DNA from: Cheiracanthium punctorium
Lineage: Eukaryota; Arthropoda; Arachnida; Araneae; Cheiracanthiidae
Reading direction: 5' to 3'
DNA: 64,000 nucleotides
NCBI GenBank assembly: GCA_038373885.1
Contig: JAWZYV010000674.1
Location: 296,061 to 360,060, forward strand
Below, piece by piece: positions 1 through 12,029 of the stretch. The notes below the pieces were generated by a model. The model was not told the origin of the DNA and searched no databases. It worked only from the letters and a program-made list of their open reading frames with translations. A program made the position numbers and the translations under genes. Positions within the stretch are counted from its first letter, which is position 1. Each line of letters begins with the position of its first letter.

Positions 1-3000
1 TCTTTTCCGAACAGTTTTTCTTGAAATGTTCAAAAAATTAAGAATCAAGTATAAACTTTAATGCTAAAGGGTTTACTTTTGTCTTATGTTGTGACTAATA
101 TCAAAATCCGTAAAAATTCTTTTTTCTCGTGTTTGTTGGCATAAGAAGTAAAGATATGAACCCACCTATGAGAATCCCCACCTTTAGGTTTTGGGGAAAG
201 CATCCCTTCTAATAATTTTCCTAGATAGAGATGTTGAGATTATTTTTTATAAAACAGTGAATTCTGAATATTCGAAAGTACTTAAATATTTCTTTATCCA
301 GTACAGTTAAACATACCTAATTAATATATATTTTGGTTTCCAAAAATTATTGATTTCTCAAAATAAAATCTAAGCAAATAAAATCAATGCACTGTGCTAC
401 GTACATTGTGTTCTCCTGTGAACAAAGAAACAAACGTTCTTTTCAAGCGAGGCCAAAAAAGCAATGTTTTCGTCCAAATTTTTATATAAATATTTTTACG
501 TACACTTAACATATTTATTTACTTTTATTAACTCATCAATTCATAAACCAGAGGGAGGTATTAAATATACTGCTGTAATGTGTAAAACATAAAATAGTAT
601 AAGTGAGGCAAATTTAAAACACACAGAGTAAAATTGAAATTTCGAGTTCTTATTGTCGTAGATAAAATCTGTTTATACTAATAATTCTGGATTAATATAT
701 TTTATGTTCTGTGCTAAATAATTTTTGGAGAATCATAATTATTTGATTCAAATCTTAAATACAAACCATAGTGTTTCATTGACTGGTTAGATTTTCCAGT
801 TTGCACCAAATATGAAGTTTCGTTTCTCTACGATAAGAGTTAAGCGAGTTGGCATTTGCGAACTTAATTAATATTCAAACGTGCTATTTAAACGCTTTGT
901 ACACTAATATGGAATAGTAGTGAAACTTTTATAAGTTGACTGCATATAGTGCAAGAGTTTTCTAGTCAACATAGACAGGTGGTCAACTTATACAAGTCTT
1001 AATTTAAATGATAGGTAATGTTGGTTCTGTGTGTGAAAAGGTTCAACTTCGGCAGGTAGTAATCTAGACTCGATTTCAAATGCATTAACTGATATTTTCA
1101 AAACCAATGTTCGAAATGCAAGCAAATTTATTTTGAACAATATGAGCCCTATTGATTCTTAGTGTTGGGGTTGAATTATCTTAGATGGGTCTTGCCACTA
1201 GAAAGAATTTTCCGCCAAGTTCGAGGCCGAAAACCCCCTATCTGCAAGGTTTTTCTTTCAAAAAATGTGATACCATTTGCCTCATCCTCTTAAATTTTCA
1301 ATTTCTTCGACTCTACTTTTAAAAAAGTATTTGTATTAAGAAAAGTAAAATTTGTGTATTTTTTACTGTTTGTGAATAATTTATATATACTTTATTAATT
1401 CATGATTAATATGAAAAACATTTTATTATCCAACCAAAATAAACATTGTCATTACCACTGGGCTTTTATAAATTACTTTTTGAGGGGAAAAGGCAAATAA
1501 TGCATCAATTATTCTTAGAGCTGTGTCTGTTAAATGCTGGTCCATTTGTGTGTGTGTGTGTGTTTTGTAACTCATTTTGGTTTGCTTTGAAATCCTGAAC
1601 TAAAATATGGAATAAACATTATCACTTTAAAATTTGTATGTTGCTTTAGCTTGTGGATTCCTTATTAAAGCAAAATTTACCATGCATAGTGAAATAAAAA
1701 CGATTTCTTTCTTTGCCTGTACATCAATTAAAACAGAAGGTAACTCTATCAGTGGCGCAGAGAGGGGGGGGGTAAAAATCTCCGAATCTCCAGCATTCGG
1801 TAAGGGGCCTTTTGCTTGTTTGTTTGTTTGTTCTAAATACTACTTAATTGAATGTTGCTTCTCTTTGTAAAAAAGCAACAAATACAAATTCAATTTTTAC
1901 GGAAATTTTAGTTCTATTTTAATCAAAGTGCAGAAAGACAGCTAGCATAATCCACAAACCTGAAGACAAAATCGTTGGATGTTGGTGTCTAAATCGTCTT
2001 TTTCTCGAAAAGTAGATTTTGGCAATATTAGAAAAGATTTATTAACAAGAAATTTCAAGACATCGGTTAAGTAATGGAAGCAAGGACAAAGCCAAAGAAA
2101 ACACTATGGACCTAGTCCAAACCCCGAAATTTTAATTTTCGTTATCAAAATAGTAAAAATCGACTTTTAGTGATAAATTCTGAATTTTTCACATTTTTTA
2201 ACCTCCCTGAAATATTTTCGCCTACCTTCTAGAATGGAAGCGTGAACAATATATTTTTTTCCAGTGCTGAGAAAATATGTCATGCAAAAAAATGTTAACG
2301 TATCAAATGCAGTTCCTCTATACAGGTGATTGATACTACAAAACAAAATGTTTGGGTTGTTTAGAGCATGAATTTTTAGGAAATTATACTTTTTAATTAC
2401 TAATATCTTTAAATGTATTAACTATTTTTCAATTACTATTATTATTATTAATAATTATTTTAAGGATAAATGAAGGATTTGTGTAAAAAGAGATCGAAAG
2501 AGGTACTGAGTGTCAAAAGGGACCTTGAAGATTTTATCCCCAGGGCCCCGAGTTGGCTCTCTTCTCCTCTGATCGTTACATATTTCTTTTTTTTCTGCAC
2601 TTTAATAAAACGGCTGCATTTTTTAAAATTGAAATTAGAATTTTTTTCCATTTATAGCACAAAAATATGTTTTGTGTACTTTCAGGCTTTTAAATCTTTT
2701 GAAAGTATATAAATTAGCAGATTTATGAGACAAGAGCTTTCAATTAAAACGTGTAAAGAATGGTTAAAGAATTAAAGGTGTGTGGAAAAGAGAAGATTCA
2801 ATCTTGTTTTTCTCACAGCAACCAGAAGATGATATTTAAAAATCAAATTTTTATCTTCTTTAACACCCTCGTAGTGAGTTTTGTGTTTTTTTTTACGACA
2901 GTGTCAGCAATCAGCTTTCTTTTCTGTTTGTTTAGAAAGTAAAATACAATTTCCATTATTTAGTTGGAAAGGAATATCTTTCAGTCTAATACAGAGAACT

Positions 3001-3266
3001 ATAGTGTGTTTTATATGGAACCGTGTTATTATTTAGCAGATAAATTTGAAAGTATGCTTCTGTTCTATCCTGTATAAAAATGCAAGATTTAAAATATTTT
3101 TATATTCAAATGTTGCCTTTAGAGAGTATGTTTATGTACAAAATTTGTCCTTTTTTTAATTAGAAAATTAAAGATATGTGTAAAATAGATTTAAATAATG
3201 ACAGCAAAGAAAGTCAACATTTTTATTTATCACTTTCTTCTATGAAAAATAATGGCCTAAATAGCT
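1..3266. other. AT-rich DNA without recognisable genes
   Basis: No open frame here looks like protein. A short (TG)n run lies at about 1547-1563. Position 1756 begins CAGTGGCGCAGAGAGG, which resembles the first bases of many hAT elements, but I found no matching far end. The rest is low-complexity AT-rich sequence. Confidence 0.5.
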
Positions 3267-3419
3267 TTAACTGCACGTCCCTTTGAAATAACACATCGAC
3301 TTCATAGGATAGCAGGTGACTTCATAGTAGTTCCTAGGTCGCATGCAGTTAACATCCAGATATCCACTCGGACCCACTCGATTGTGTGATTTATTCCATC
3401 GTGTTCCATAAAACAGCTG
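3267..3419 (-). CDS. Possible terminal exon of a cysteine-containing protein
   Basis: On the minus strand a 50-residue open segment ends at a TAA (3267-3269). It begins right after an AG at 3421-3420 that could be a splice acceptor, because the same frame meets a stop a few codons further upstream. The peptide is hydrophilic and aromatic-rich. Its last 26 residues contain four cysteines, with the pattern DVNC, VTC, MC and GTCS before the stop. I recognise no domain. The amino-acid composition looks more protein-like than the surrounding AT-rich frames, and GC content rises locally. No donor or upstream exon could be identified. It may be a chance frame or a fragment of an unknown repeat. Confidence 0.25.
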   Translation of the reverse strand, partial: QLFYGTRWNKSHNRVGPSGYLDVNCMRPRNYYEVTCYPMKSMCYFKGTCS

Positions 3420-3704
3420 CTCGATTCATCAAAAACCTTAAAGCTTAGAATTTTGCCTCCATCAGAAATAAATTGTTAGATTCCTGCTTCGGATGTAGTG
3501 TCCAATTTGAGTGACTTCGGATGCAGCCTATGTGTCCGCTGCTCTAGCTCCAACTACGCTTGGTATTCCTCCTTAAAACATTTTAGCAAAAGTTTAGAGT
3601 TAAATAAATGAATACCGAATACAACACAACAAACCAATTGCATTAAGTACAACAAAAGCACTCAAAAGAAACTGGTGCTTAAAAGATAAAATAATTTAAA
3701 GTTT

Positions 3705-3925
3705 GTAAAATAACACTCATGAAAGGTATTTATCAATCAGGATGCACATTTCGGGTGAAACAATAGAAGAGTAATCACATAAGAGCAACCACAGAAGAAC
3801 GGGGACTGAAAAAGGCCCCACTCTTCTGTGGTTGCTGTTTGTGGATTTCAGCTGATGAAGGACGCAAATTTTTTGCCCGCAACGTGGGTCCTGGTTGATA
3901 AGTACCTTTTATGTGTGTTATTTTA
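3705..3925. repeat. Foldback (imperfect palindrome) of about 220 bp
   Basis: The outer arms (from TAAAATAACACTCATGAAAG and its near-complement ending GTGTTATTTTA) pair over about 55 bp. The centre forms a second, stronger hairpin at 3784-3836 with 15-bp perfect arms (AGCAACCACAGAAGA) plus a GGGG/CCCC extension. The right arm contains CTGATGA followed by CGCAACG, close to the hammerhead-ribozyme core CUGAUGA...CGAAAC. The left arm resembles 43285-43345. This is probably a remnant of a retroelement terminus or a small non-autonomous element. The class is not certain. Confidence 0.5.
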
Positions 3926-5785
3926 GAAAAATAATTTCAATTGCATTAATATTAATGATCGAACACGTTAAATTATCACCCCTTGAAAAATCCCCCGCCC
4001 AAGGTATTCCTCCTTTTGGTAGATAGCCCTGATACTGTGATTTGCCTTAGCTACAAATAAAAAAACTTCAGTGTTACGAGTTAGGGAAAAAGATAGAAGT
4101 CGTCCGGATCTTTCTTTAACTCAAAAAATTACCCGACTCAGTCCAATTCATTTTTCGGTTTTTATTTAAAAATATAGGATCGGGTGAGGCAATTATGAAA
4201 ATAGGATAGTTATGGCCAGCGGAATTTTAAAATAATTGTTAAATGATAGAATTTTTCCAACCCATTAGGCACTAAGCTTATAATGTATTTTTTATTCATC
4301 ATTAATTTTGGGTATTTTTAAGGCCCTAACAATTATAAATAAACTAACAGCATAAAATGTTTAATAAACGGATTTGACGTTCTGTGTTCAAAGTTATTTG
4401 ATGTAGAGGAAAAAATTTTCAAACAAGCTAATTCACATTAAAAGTATGTTTGCAATATATTTAAGAGCTTTTGAGATGTTTTTGCCTTTTCTAACATAAT
4501 TAAATATTGTGTAAAAACATATTACAAAACATTATTCTGGCCAGGAAAAACACATTTCTGTCTCACATCATTTAAAAATTATAAGGAAAAGTAATTTTAA
4601 ATTATTTGATTTATTTTTTATGTTAACTTAGAAAAGAATCATAAAATGAACAGTTTGCTATTTATTATTTTTTAAATTTCAAATGCTTAAAACTCACTGT
4701 CATAGCCTGTGAATGGAGTGAGAAGTACATTCCAAGATTTTAAAAGTACACGATAAAAGAGTTTTTATAAACACACATAATTTTTTTTAAAAATTGATTT
4801 TAGAACATGGACATTTCTATGCAGTAAATAATTACTTCTTCGTAATCAAAACAAAAATACGGTTCCACACTACACCACGATCCATTCGTAATGAAGAGCC
4901 ATCACATGAAAAATTTATTTTTATTCCCTTACACATATTCTTGGTGGGTATATGCCACTCGGAAAATATTGGAGCTCATCTGTAGTCACGTAGTTGAAAC
5001 TGTTTTATTGTAAAATTCATGCCTCTGAAACAAAATACTCTGGCAATCGACATCCCAGGAACAGTTTACATTTTTTAACTGTCTTAATCATTTATTTTGA
5101 CTTCATTTTTATTTCATTAATTTGACTTTATTTTGTTCTTAAAAGGCAAACATTACTTGACAATTTTTTAAACGATCCTTACAATTCAATATTTTTATTT
5201 TTACAAAGAGAGTGATTTGCAACATAACTTGGTAGTAAGAGACTATTTTGATTTAATAAATAGAAATTATAACCTTACTGCTCAATTCGTATCAATTATT
5301 TACGCACGGGAGTAACTCTACTAAAAAAAAACAAGAATAGTAGTCTGAACTGCTCCAATAAGCATTGTACCCGTAAGTATCAAATGGTCATACTTAACCA
5401 TTTTTTTTTTGCCATTTCGTGATTTTGTTGGGGTAATTATGACCACCCTCCTAAATTTGAAGCAAACAATCTTACGAAAACAAAATTTTCACTAGGTGTT
5501 CTTAAAAGATCAAGTTTCCTCCCTAATTAACCTAAGCAATATTTTTTTTCCTATAATTAAGAGCTCAAAATTCACCGTAGTCGAAATTTGTAGAGAGTGG
5601 TCATGATGACCCTATATGTATCTGTTTCGAATCTGACAACATTCTATCTTTCTGGTTCCAGCTCTGGCTATACAGCTGGACTCAAATGCAATTTCATCAA
5701 GGCATTAGTCTTAGTTTTCGAATCCCTCTTCGATCAAGGGTGTTTCTTCGTAGTCTAGTTCTAAACTGTTAATAACGGTGCAATT
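3926..5785. other. AT-rich DNA, nothing recognised
   Basis: No coding, RNA or repeat structure that I can support. The short open frame at 4794-4985 has no recognisable content. Confidence 0.4.
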
Positions 5786-6253
5786 CAGAGGTGACGAAAT
5801 TGTGGCGCATGCGCTAAACTTGGCGCATTCGATGATTTCATGTGGCTCATTGCATACTTGTGCCTAGTTATTGTTTTAAGTCGGATTCAAGACTTTCGAA
5901 ATAATTTCATGCCTGAAAATAGTTTACTTCTTATAATATATGATGCTACGTAAAAAAGAAGTATTTGTACGCCGCTCCAAGATGCGTTGTCATCAAAAAT
6001 CAAACTATCTTTGATCCCTTTCCAAATATCCAAAAAATTAATTCTTGAATCCTCTTTCTCAAAACAACAGTTACACTCTCATGCTGTATCCTCCCCTAAA
6101 TTAAATCCTGTTCGTATTCATGTTTTCCAACTCTACCCGTGAACGTGTAAGGAAGTGAAAAAGGTGCTTGAGTTGTATGGCGCATCTGAAGTTGTCTGCG
6201 AAGTGGGGGTAAAAAAAATAAGCGCATTCTACGCAAAAGTTTGCCCACCCCTG
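5786..6253. mobile_element. hAT-type MITE with CAG...CTG ends
   Basis: The left end reads CAGAGGTGACGAAATTGTGG. The right end, reverse-complemented, reads CAGGGGTGGGCAAACTTTTG. Both run into GCGCAT-rich sequence, matching hAT termini of the CAGGGGTGGGCAAACTTTT kind. The flanking 8-mers gtgcaatt and ggctaatt match at only 5 of 8 positions, so the target duplication is eroded or absent. There is no coding capacity. Confidence 0.5.
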
Positions 6254-8096
6254 GGCTAATTAGTCCTCACATGTCAATGAATTTGATGTGATAATTTAAA
6301 TTAAGCTTTTTGAGTGACTTACTATTGCAGCGTGAACATCGTTTAACCTATTTAATGAATTAAAAAAGCACTTATTCTGTTCAAAACAAAATTTGTTGTT
6401 ATACTTTCACTGTACTTCTCAGCGTCAGCTGTTTTGCTGTATTTCATTACCTTAGCAAGTCCTTGACGAGTTTTTTTGATTGCTATATATTTTCTGAATG
6501 TTTCGTGAGCTCTGATATTATTACTATGGATTTGCAAGCCGATGTGCAAAAGCACCTAGATCAATATAAATCTTGAAGGTGTAAATATTGTAAAATTTAC
6601 CCATACTTTCTGTAATTCATGAAACAAACGCGTGAAAATTAGCGAAAAGTATTCCTCAAGAAATAATTAAAATAGGATTTCAAAAAGATTCAAATGGTTC
6701 ACAGAAAAGATTCAAATGGCTCACCTAATATTATTGTTATTGTTATTGTCTACACTATTAAGGTTTTAACAATGTTTCTAGAATTATAATACTTCTCGAA
6801 TAGGTAGCTCGAAGAACGATATCTTTATTGGATATTTCCAATCACAAATTTTCGTTGTCATTTTAAAAAGATGAAATTTTTTTATTAGAGTTATAAATAT
6901 TTGTGTTTAAATTATGACGTATATTTACTCTGTTTAAAAGATAAAACCACCAAAGACAACTATAGTTACACTAAATCGATAATGTAAAGTTACCGTAACT
7001 AAGAAAACAGTCCTTGATAGCAAATATGCTAATTGATTGATGCAATAGTAATCTTTCTAAATGATACTGATGATAATTCACAGATGTATCTAACATAAAA
7101 GAAACATCCAATAAGGAAAATATAATAATTAATGATGATATGACGAAAAGTCCGATTTATTTTTTCCGTCAGTCCGCACGAAATATGGTCACCGAAATTA
7201 TTATTGGAATACTGTTCTGGATGGTTAATCATTTTTGCCCCTTTAATGCTTATGTTTATCATATGCATCATCGAAAATTTATTCTTAGCTGAAGAGGGTT
7301 GAAATGCAGTGTACTATCAAATGGTTATATGTACACTGTATTTCACACTTATGAAGACATCTCGTTATCCTTCGCGGTACGCTGCGAATAGATAATGTCT
7401 TCATTTTTAAGAACAGATTAAATTGTGTCCCCAATCATCTGAATTAAAAAGCACGGAAGCTCAATTCTCTTCGCCTCCAATCAGTATTAAAGAATTCTAA
7501 CACATAATCAAAGTATTCAAATTTAAGAAACAATGCACATTGCTACACTTTGAGACTTTTTAAAATCAATTCAACTCTTCTTTTAAAATTGGTTTTATTA
7601 GTAGAGCTTGGTATAATACTCACATTGTTTAACATGTGCAGACATTCTACAGGTTTTTGCACATTTGCATATCTCCATTTGCCTTACATTTAGAACTTAC
7701 TAGGCCATTTTCTGATACCTCATCACTTTTCACTCATACAGGGTCTTTCTTTTCTCGCAGTCCTTTTTACTCGTTTTTATGCAACAGAATATTAAATCTA
7801 AAAGATGGGTCGAACAAAAAACGATTTGATAAATATGAACAAAGGTATAGTATCAGAAAATTCTATTTTCATTTCAATGTTCTTTCAGAAACTACTAGTC
7901 GTAGATCGATCATTCTACAACAAAAGAGCTACTGCAGAGAAAAGCTAAGAGCTCTAGTGTACCCCTTCCTTTTGACAACAATCTTTTCTTTTTTTACTTA
8001 TACAAACTTCCAAAAAGTAAACTAAGGATATTCTTTACATGTGTGCTTTTATGACAGACAAATACACAAACTGGTTAATTACACTTTTGTGTTTAG
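6254..8096. other. AT-rich DNA with one unexplained open frame
   Basis: The longest frame, 7636-8025 (+), is 129 codons but low in complexity and unrecognised. I treat it as chance. A hairpin lies at 7352-7403. Nothing else was supported. Confidence 0.35.
7352..7403. repeat. Compound hairpin
   Basis: TGAAGACAT at the left pairs with ATGTCTTCA at the right. Inside it TTATC pairs with GATAA, and TTCGC with GCGAA around a short loop. Function unknown. Confidence 0.4.
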
Positions 8097-8104
8097 CTCT
8101 AGTA

Positions 8105-9711
8105 CAGCGGTGCGCAAACTAGGGGTCGCGAGAAAATTTTTGGGGGTCGCCAAATTCAAAGAAATTGAAATTTATGAAAAATCTACGATTATTCATTTCA
8201 AAGAACGGAAATAATACAAGAAAAGAAACTGACAATTATTATTTTACGAGCGCGATATTCGCGATCGCTATCACGGAGCTTCAAAACCCCGTTATCATGC
8301 ATAGTGATCTGCGGTATCGGCAGCTTACTTCCACTTATAACTAATATAAGGTACGAAAAATTTCCAGAAAACGAATTAGATTGGATCCGTGATCCATTTT
8401 CGTTTGATATTATTAATTCCAATATCTCTTTAAATTTAAAAAAACAGTTAATTGATCTTTCAAGCGACGAAACACTGCGCATTCAATTTAACAATCTGAA
8501 TTGCCAAAAATTTTGGTTATCGATTGGAAAAGAATATGCTGATTTGAAAAGAAAGGCATACAATATTTTGATTTAGTTTGCATGGACCTACTCATGTGAG
8601 TCGACCTACTCTTTACGCTGATTTGAAATATGCTGATATGCTGAATATGCTGATTTGAAAAAAAAAAAGGCAATCAATATTTTGATTCAGTTTGCATCGA
8701 CCTACTCTTTTTTAAATGTAAAAGAACAGTTAATTGATCTTTCAAGCGACGAAACACTGCGCATTCAATTTAATTATCTGACTTGCCAAAAATTTTGGTT
8801 ATCGATTGGAAACGAATATGCTGATTTGAAAAGAAAGGCATTCAATATTTTGATTTAGTTTGCATCGACCTACTCATGTGGATCGACCTACTCCATGTGA
8901 GTCTACCTACTCCTTATGTTGATTTGAAATATGCTGATATGCTGAATATGCTGATTTGAAAAGAAAGGCAATCAATATTTTGATTCAGTTTGCATCGACC
9001 TACTCCATGTGAATTGACCTACTCTTTTTTAAATGTAAAAGAACAGTTAATTGATCTTTCAAGCGACGAAACACTGCGCATTCAATTTAATTATCTGACT
9101 TGCCAAAATTTTTGGTTATCGATTGGAAACGAATATGCTGATTTGAAAAGAAAGGCAATCAATATTTTGTTTCAGTTTGCATCGACCTACTCATGTGAAT
9201 CTGGCTTTTCAAAATTAGTTTCCATTAAAACAAAATATCGATCTCAATTGGATCCAGAGGAGGATTTACGGCTTGCGATTTCCAATACAGATCCGAGCAT
9301 AGAAGCAATCATGAACTCTTTGCAAGCACATACTTCACATTGACTTTTTATGATGTAAAGGTCTTTAAAGTATTTTTCATTAAAAAATATTTATATCCAT
9401 ATGCATAAATAAAGCATTGTTTCATAAAATTATGTGTTGATTCATGAACTGATTTTTATGATGTTACAACTTTTATAACATTTTTATGATGGTTTATAAG
9501 TTTGGTGCGCTATTTTAAAAAGGCATAATTTCAATCGATGACGTCACGACACGACACTCTTTTAAAAACACCCTGTAAGAGTAAATTTCAGAAAGAATTT
9601 CAATGCAACTTTGTTGTCAATTAAACAAAATGTTTACTGTCTATCCAGGGGTCGCGACAAAATTTTACACAAAATAGGGGGTCGCAAATGGAAATAGTTT
9701 GCGCACAACTG
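8105..9711 (+). mobile_element. hAT element with internal triplication
   Basis: The ends are CAGCGGTGCGCAAACT (8105-8120) and, reverse-complemented, CAGTTGTGCGCAAACT (9696-9711), 14 of 16 identical. They continue into GGGGTCGC motifs on both sides. The flanking 8-mers ctctagta (8097-8104) and ctcttgta (9712-9719) match at 7 of 8 positions, as expected of a hAT target duplication. The 1,607-bp element keeps only the C-terminal part of a transposase, repeated three times. Confidence 0.85.
8304..9343 (+). pseudogene. hAT transposase C-terminus (SCAND3/ZBED5-like), triplicated
   Basis: The frames encode the C-terminal region typical of the SCAND3/ZBED5 group of domesticated and mobile hAT transposases: LIDLSSDETLRIQF, FWLSIGNEYADLKRKA and, only in the last copy, the dimerisation block with CESGFS, SIKTKYRSQLDPEEDL and AISN. 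The segment starting CAGTTAATTGATC occurs at 8445, 8727 and 9044, giving repeat steps of 282 and 317 bp. The first two copies end at stops (8576 and 8858). The third (8990-9343) runs to a natural stop. The N-terminal BED finger, catalytic aspartates and CxxH motif are absent, so this copy cannot transpose itself. Confidence 0.8.
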
Positions 9712-9749
9712 CTCTTGTAGAATCTAAGTTCTATGTACTAGAAATATAT

Positions 9750-9922
9750 AGAGATGGATGCGAGACGAAAAATTGGCCCGTCTCGCCTCGCAAAGCAGCC
9801 AAAAAGCTTTGTCTCGTCTTGCAAATTCCCTGTACTGTAATGTTAAAAATATATGTCTCGTCAAGCAAAAAAGCTGTAATTCTCTGTCTTGTCTAGCAAA
9901 AAATCGCCTGGCATCCATCCCT
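9750..9922. mobile_element. Small foldback element, AGGGATGG family, member A
   Basis: The left end is AGAGATGGATGCGAGACG. The right end, reverse-complemented, is AGGGATGGATGCCAGGCG. The flanking 10-mers agaaatatat (9740-9749 and 9923-9932) are identical, giving a perfect 10-bp target duplication. The interior is made of degenerate GTCTCG and GCGAGAC repeats and encodes nothing. The long duplication suggests a Mutator-like mechanism. This is inferred. Confidence 0.75.
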
Positions 9923-9932
9923 AGAAATATAT

Positions 9933-10824
9933 TCATCAATAAAATATAGGTTTTTTTTAAGATATTATTAAATTATGCCTATTGATTTTATTTTGATTTG
10001 TTTTATGTAAATAATAGACTAATTTTGAGCGACTTTTCTCACATTTTTTTCAACGTTTCCAAGCTTCTTCAACATTTTCTAGTTTCTTTCTATTATTATG
10101 CGGGAGTGACGATATCATGGATTGCCCTGCCCTGAAGTCTCTTAGCATTTGAAAGGTGTAAATGCAAAACTCACAGTCTCCACTTAATTTAGAAAAATGC
10201 AAAAACTTATTATTATTAATAAACATGGTATACTAGCATAATTTTTTTGTGCTTGATATATTTGTTGCCATAACAACTACTTGCACGTAGTCCTAAACCT
10301 GTAATAATTCTGATAAAGCTATAATTTACTTTTAAATGAGTTTAGGAAAAGTGAATAATGTGATTATTCGCATCTGAACCCTTCATTTAATCAGGGGTAG
10401 CCAACCTTTTGCACCCTAATTTGAATCTATTCCAGATGAGGAACCAACCACCACCTGAAATCGGCACTACGAGGGGTAGCGTTAAACATGGAGGACATTG
10501 GAGTCACGACGGAATTTACATGCACTAGATCCTATTAGCGTACACGGTCTCACAGCTGTCGAGCCGATAGGTAGTTGACCCTCTCAAGCACTAGCCAAAC
10601 CGGATGCTGCTTCACTGGCCGTGGTCTTATGGGAACGAAGTTTAGCACCTAGACCACTGCGGGACACTTCTCTTCTTGTATTTGTGTTGCATGTGAAAAA
10701 AAAAAAGTTTCTTTATATTCTTAGAAGACATCCAACCTTGCATGTGGCATTTCAAAATATTGTGAAAATGTGGCATTTTTAAAACTCATACATACATTAT
10801 ATTTTACTTTTACGATGGGCTATG
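9933..10824. other. Interspersed-repeat debris
   Basis: At 10394 the sequence CAGGGGTAGCCAACCTTTT matches a common hAT terminus, but its partner end was not found. The region 10430-10670 is GC-richer than its surroundings and may be an old SINE on the minus strand. I could not find a convincing box B. Confidence 0.35.
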
Positions 10825-10966
10825 ACACACCACTGGCATAGCGCATAGCGCTTTGGACTGGGAGACGGAAGGCGCCTAGTTCGAAACCAGGTCGCGTCCG
10901 CCGACCTAACCGTTCGGAGTTTTCCGTGGTTTCCTCCGAAACTTAGCGTAAATACGGGTTAGGACT

Positions 10967-11553
10967 AGGGATGGACGCGAGATGCGAGAAATCTCGCATT
11001 GTCTCGCGTTCTCGTCTCGCATGCGAGACGGGACAGAGTCTTGTTTCGTGCGAGATTTCTCGCTAGAATTTCTCGCGAGCTAGAATTTCTCGTCTCGCAT
11101 AAACTTACGATACGAATTAATTTTCAATCAGAATAGCAGTGCTGCATTTGAGGAGGTATACCATCCTGAGATGGGAGGGTACACTTTGCCTGAAGCCTCT
11201 ACCGTTTAACTTGAGTCTCTTTCGTTATTATTCCTGATATACTATCAGCACTCTACAATGCACAAATACATGTAACATTTAAAATTAGGACAACACGGGG
11301 ATATACAAAACACACAAACGAGAGTATAGAGAAAGAAACGGAAAAAAGGAAAGAAAACAGAGAAAAGTAGAAGACACAGAAAAATAATAACGGAGGAAAG
11401 AAAGTCAGTACGTATGTCCAAAGCCTGACCCTATTAAGATGGGGCTCAGGGACACTAACTTTGGGGGCCCCTTTACTATCATAAGCATTTTAACCCATTT
11501 TTGACAGCTGAAATAAATAAATAAAAATTAATATATTTTTGGTGACAATTCAC

Positions 11554-11612
<59 letters not shown>

Positions 11613-11941
11613 TGATTAAATCTGCTGAATTTTTACCACTTCAAATGCACATATGAGTTAATATGGTAACTTATAAATGTACTAATATGTTAATATGTGA
11701 CTAATTGTTAATATTAGTATTAATTTTCAATAAAATAGTATTGATGTTACTAAAAACATGCTAAGAAAATCTCAGTCCTTAATTTTGCGAGACTCGCGAG
11801 ACGTCTCGTGTCTCGCGCGAGACGAGACATGCAATTTCTCTGCGAGACGCGAGACGAGACGAGACAAAATGTTTGCGAGACGAAACGAGATAGAGGTTTA
11901 CCACTGCGAGGCAGCCCCGTTTCTCGTCTCGTTTCATCCCT
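10967..11941. mobile_element. Foldback element, AGGGATGG family, member B (975 bp)
   Basis: The element starts AGGGATGGACGCGAGA and ends (reverse complement) AGGGATGAAACGAGACG. Flanking 10-mers ggttaggact and tgttaggacc match at 8 of 10 positions and lie within a SINE whose halves rejoin when the element is removed. Both ends carry many TCTCG/CGAGA repeats. The middle (about 11110-11750) is AT-rich with a microsatellite and has no transposase. It is non-autonomous. Confidence 0.75.
11555..11611. repeat. (AT)n microsatellite
   Basis: An uninterrupted AT dinucleotide run of about 57 bp inside the foldback element. Confidence 0.95.
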
Positions 11942-12029
11942 TGTTAGGACCCCTTAGAAAGACCCCCACGGAGGGCACCCCACCCCTAGGCCTAGAGCCC
12001 AGGCATAGCTAATCGGCCGTAATCCCACT

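Larger units (their letters stand above)
10825..12010 (+). repeat. tRNA-derived SINE, split by a foldback insertion
   Basis: The 5' part (about 10825-10966) has a box-A-like TGGCATAGCGCATAG and a box B GTTCGAAACC, followed by the conserved family body (GACCTAACCGTTCGGAG... TAAATACGGGTTAGGAC). The body resumes at 11942 with GTTAGGACCCCTTAGAAAG and a GAGGGCACCCC tail. The two halves were one SINE before the element at 10967-11941 inserted. Confidence 0.7.

Noticed and set aside
7636..8025. 129-codon open frame (+)
   Set aside because: No motif, no homology I recognise, AT-rich low-complexity composition. Consistent with chance in an AT-rich region.
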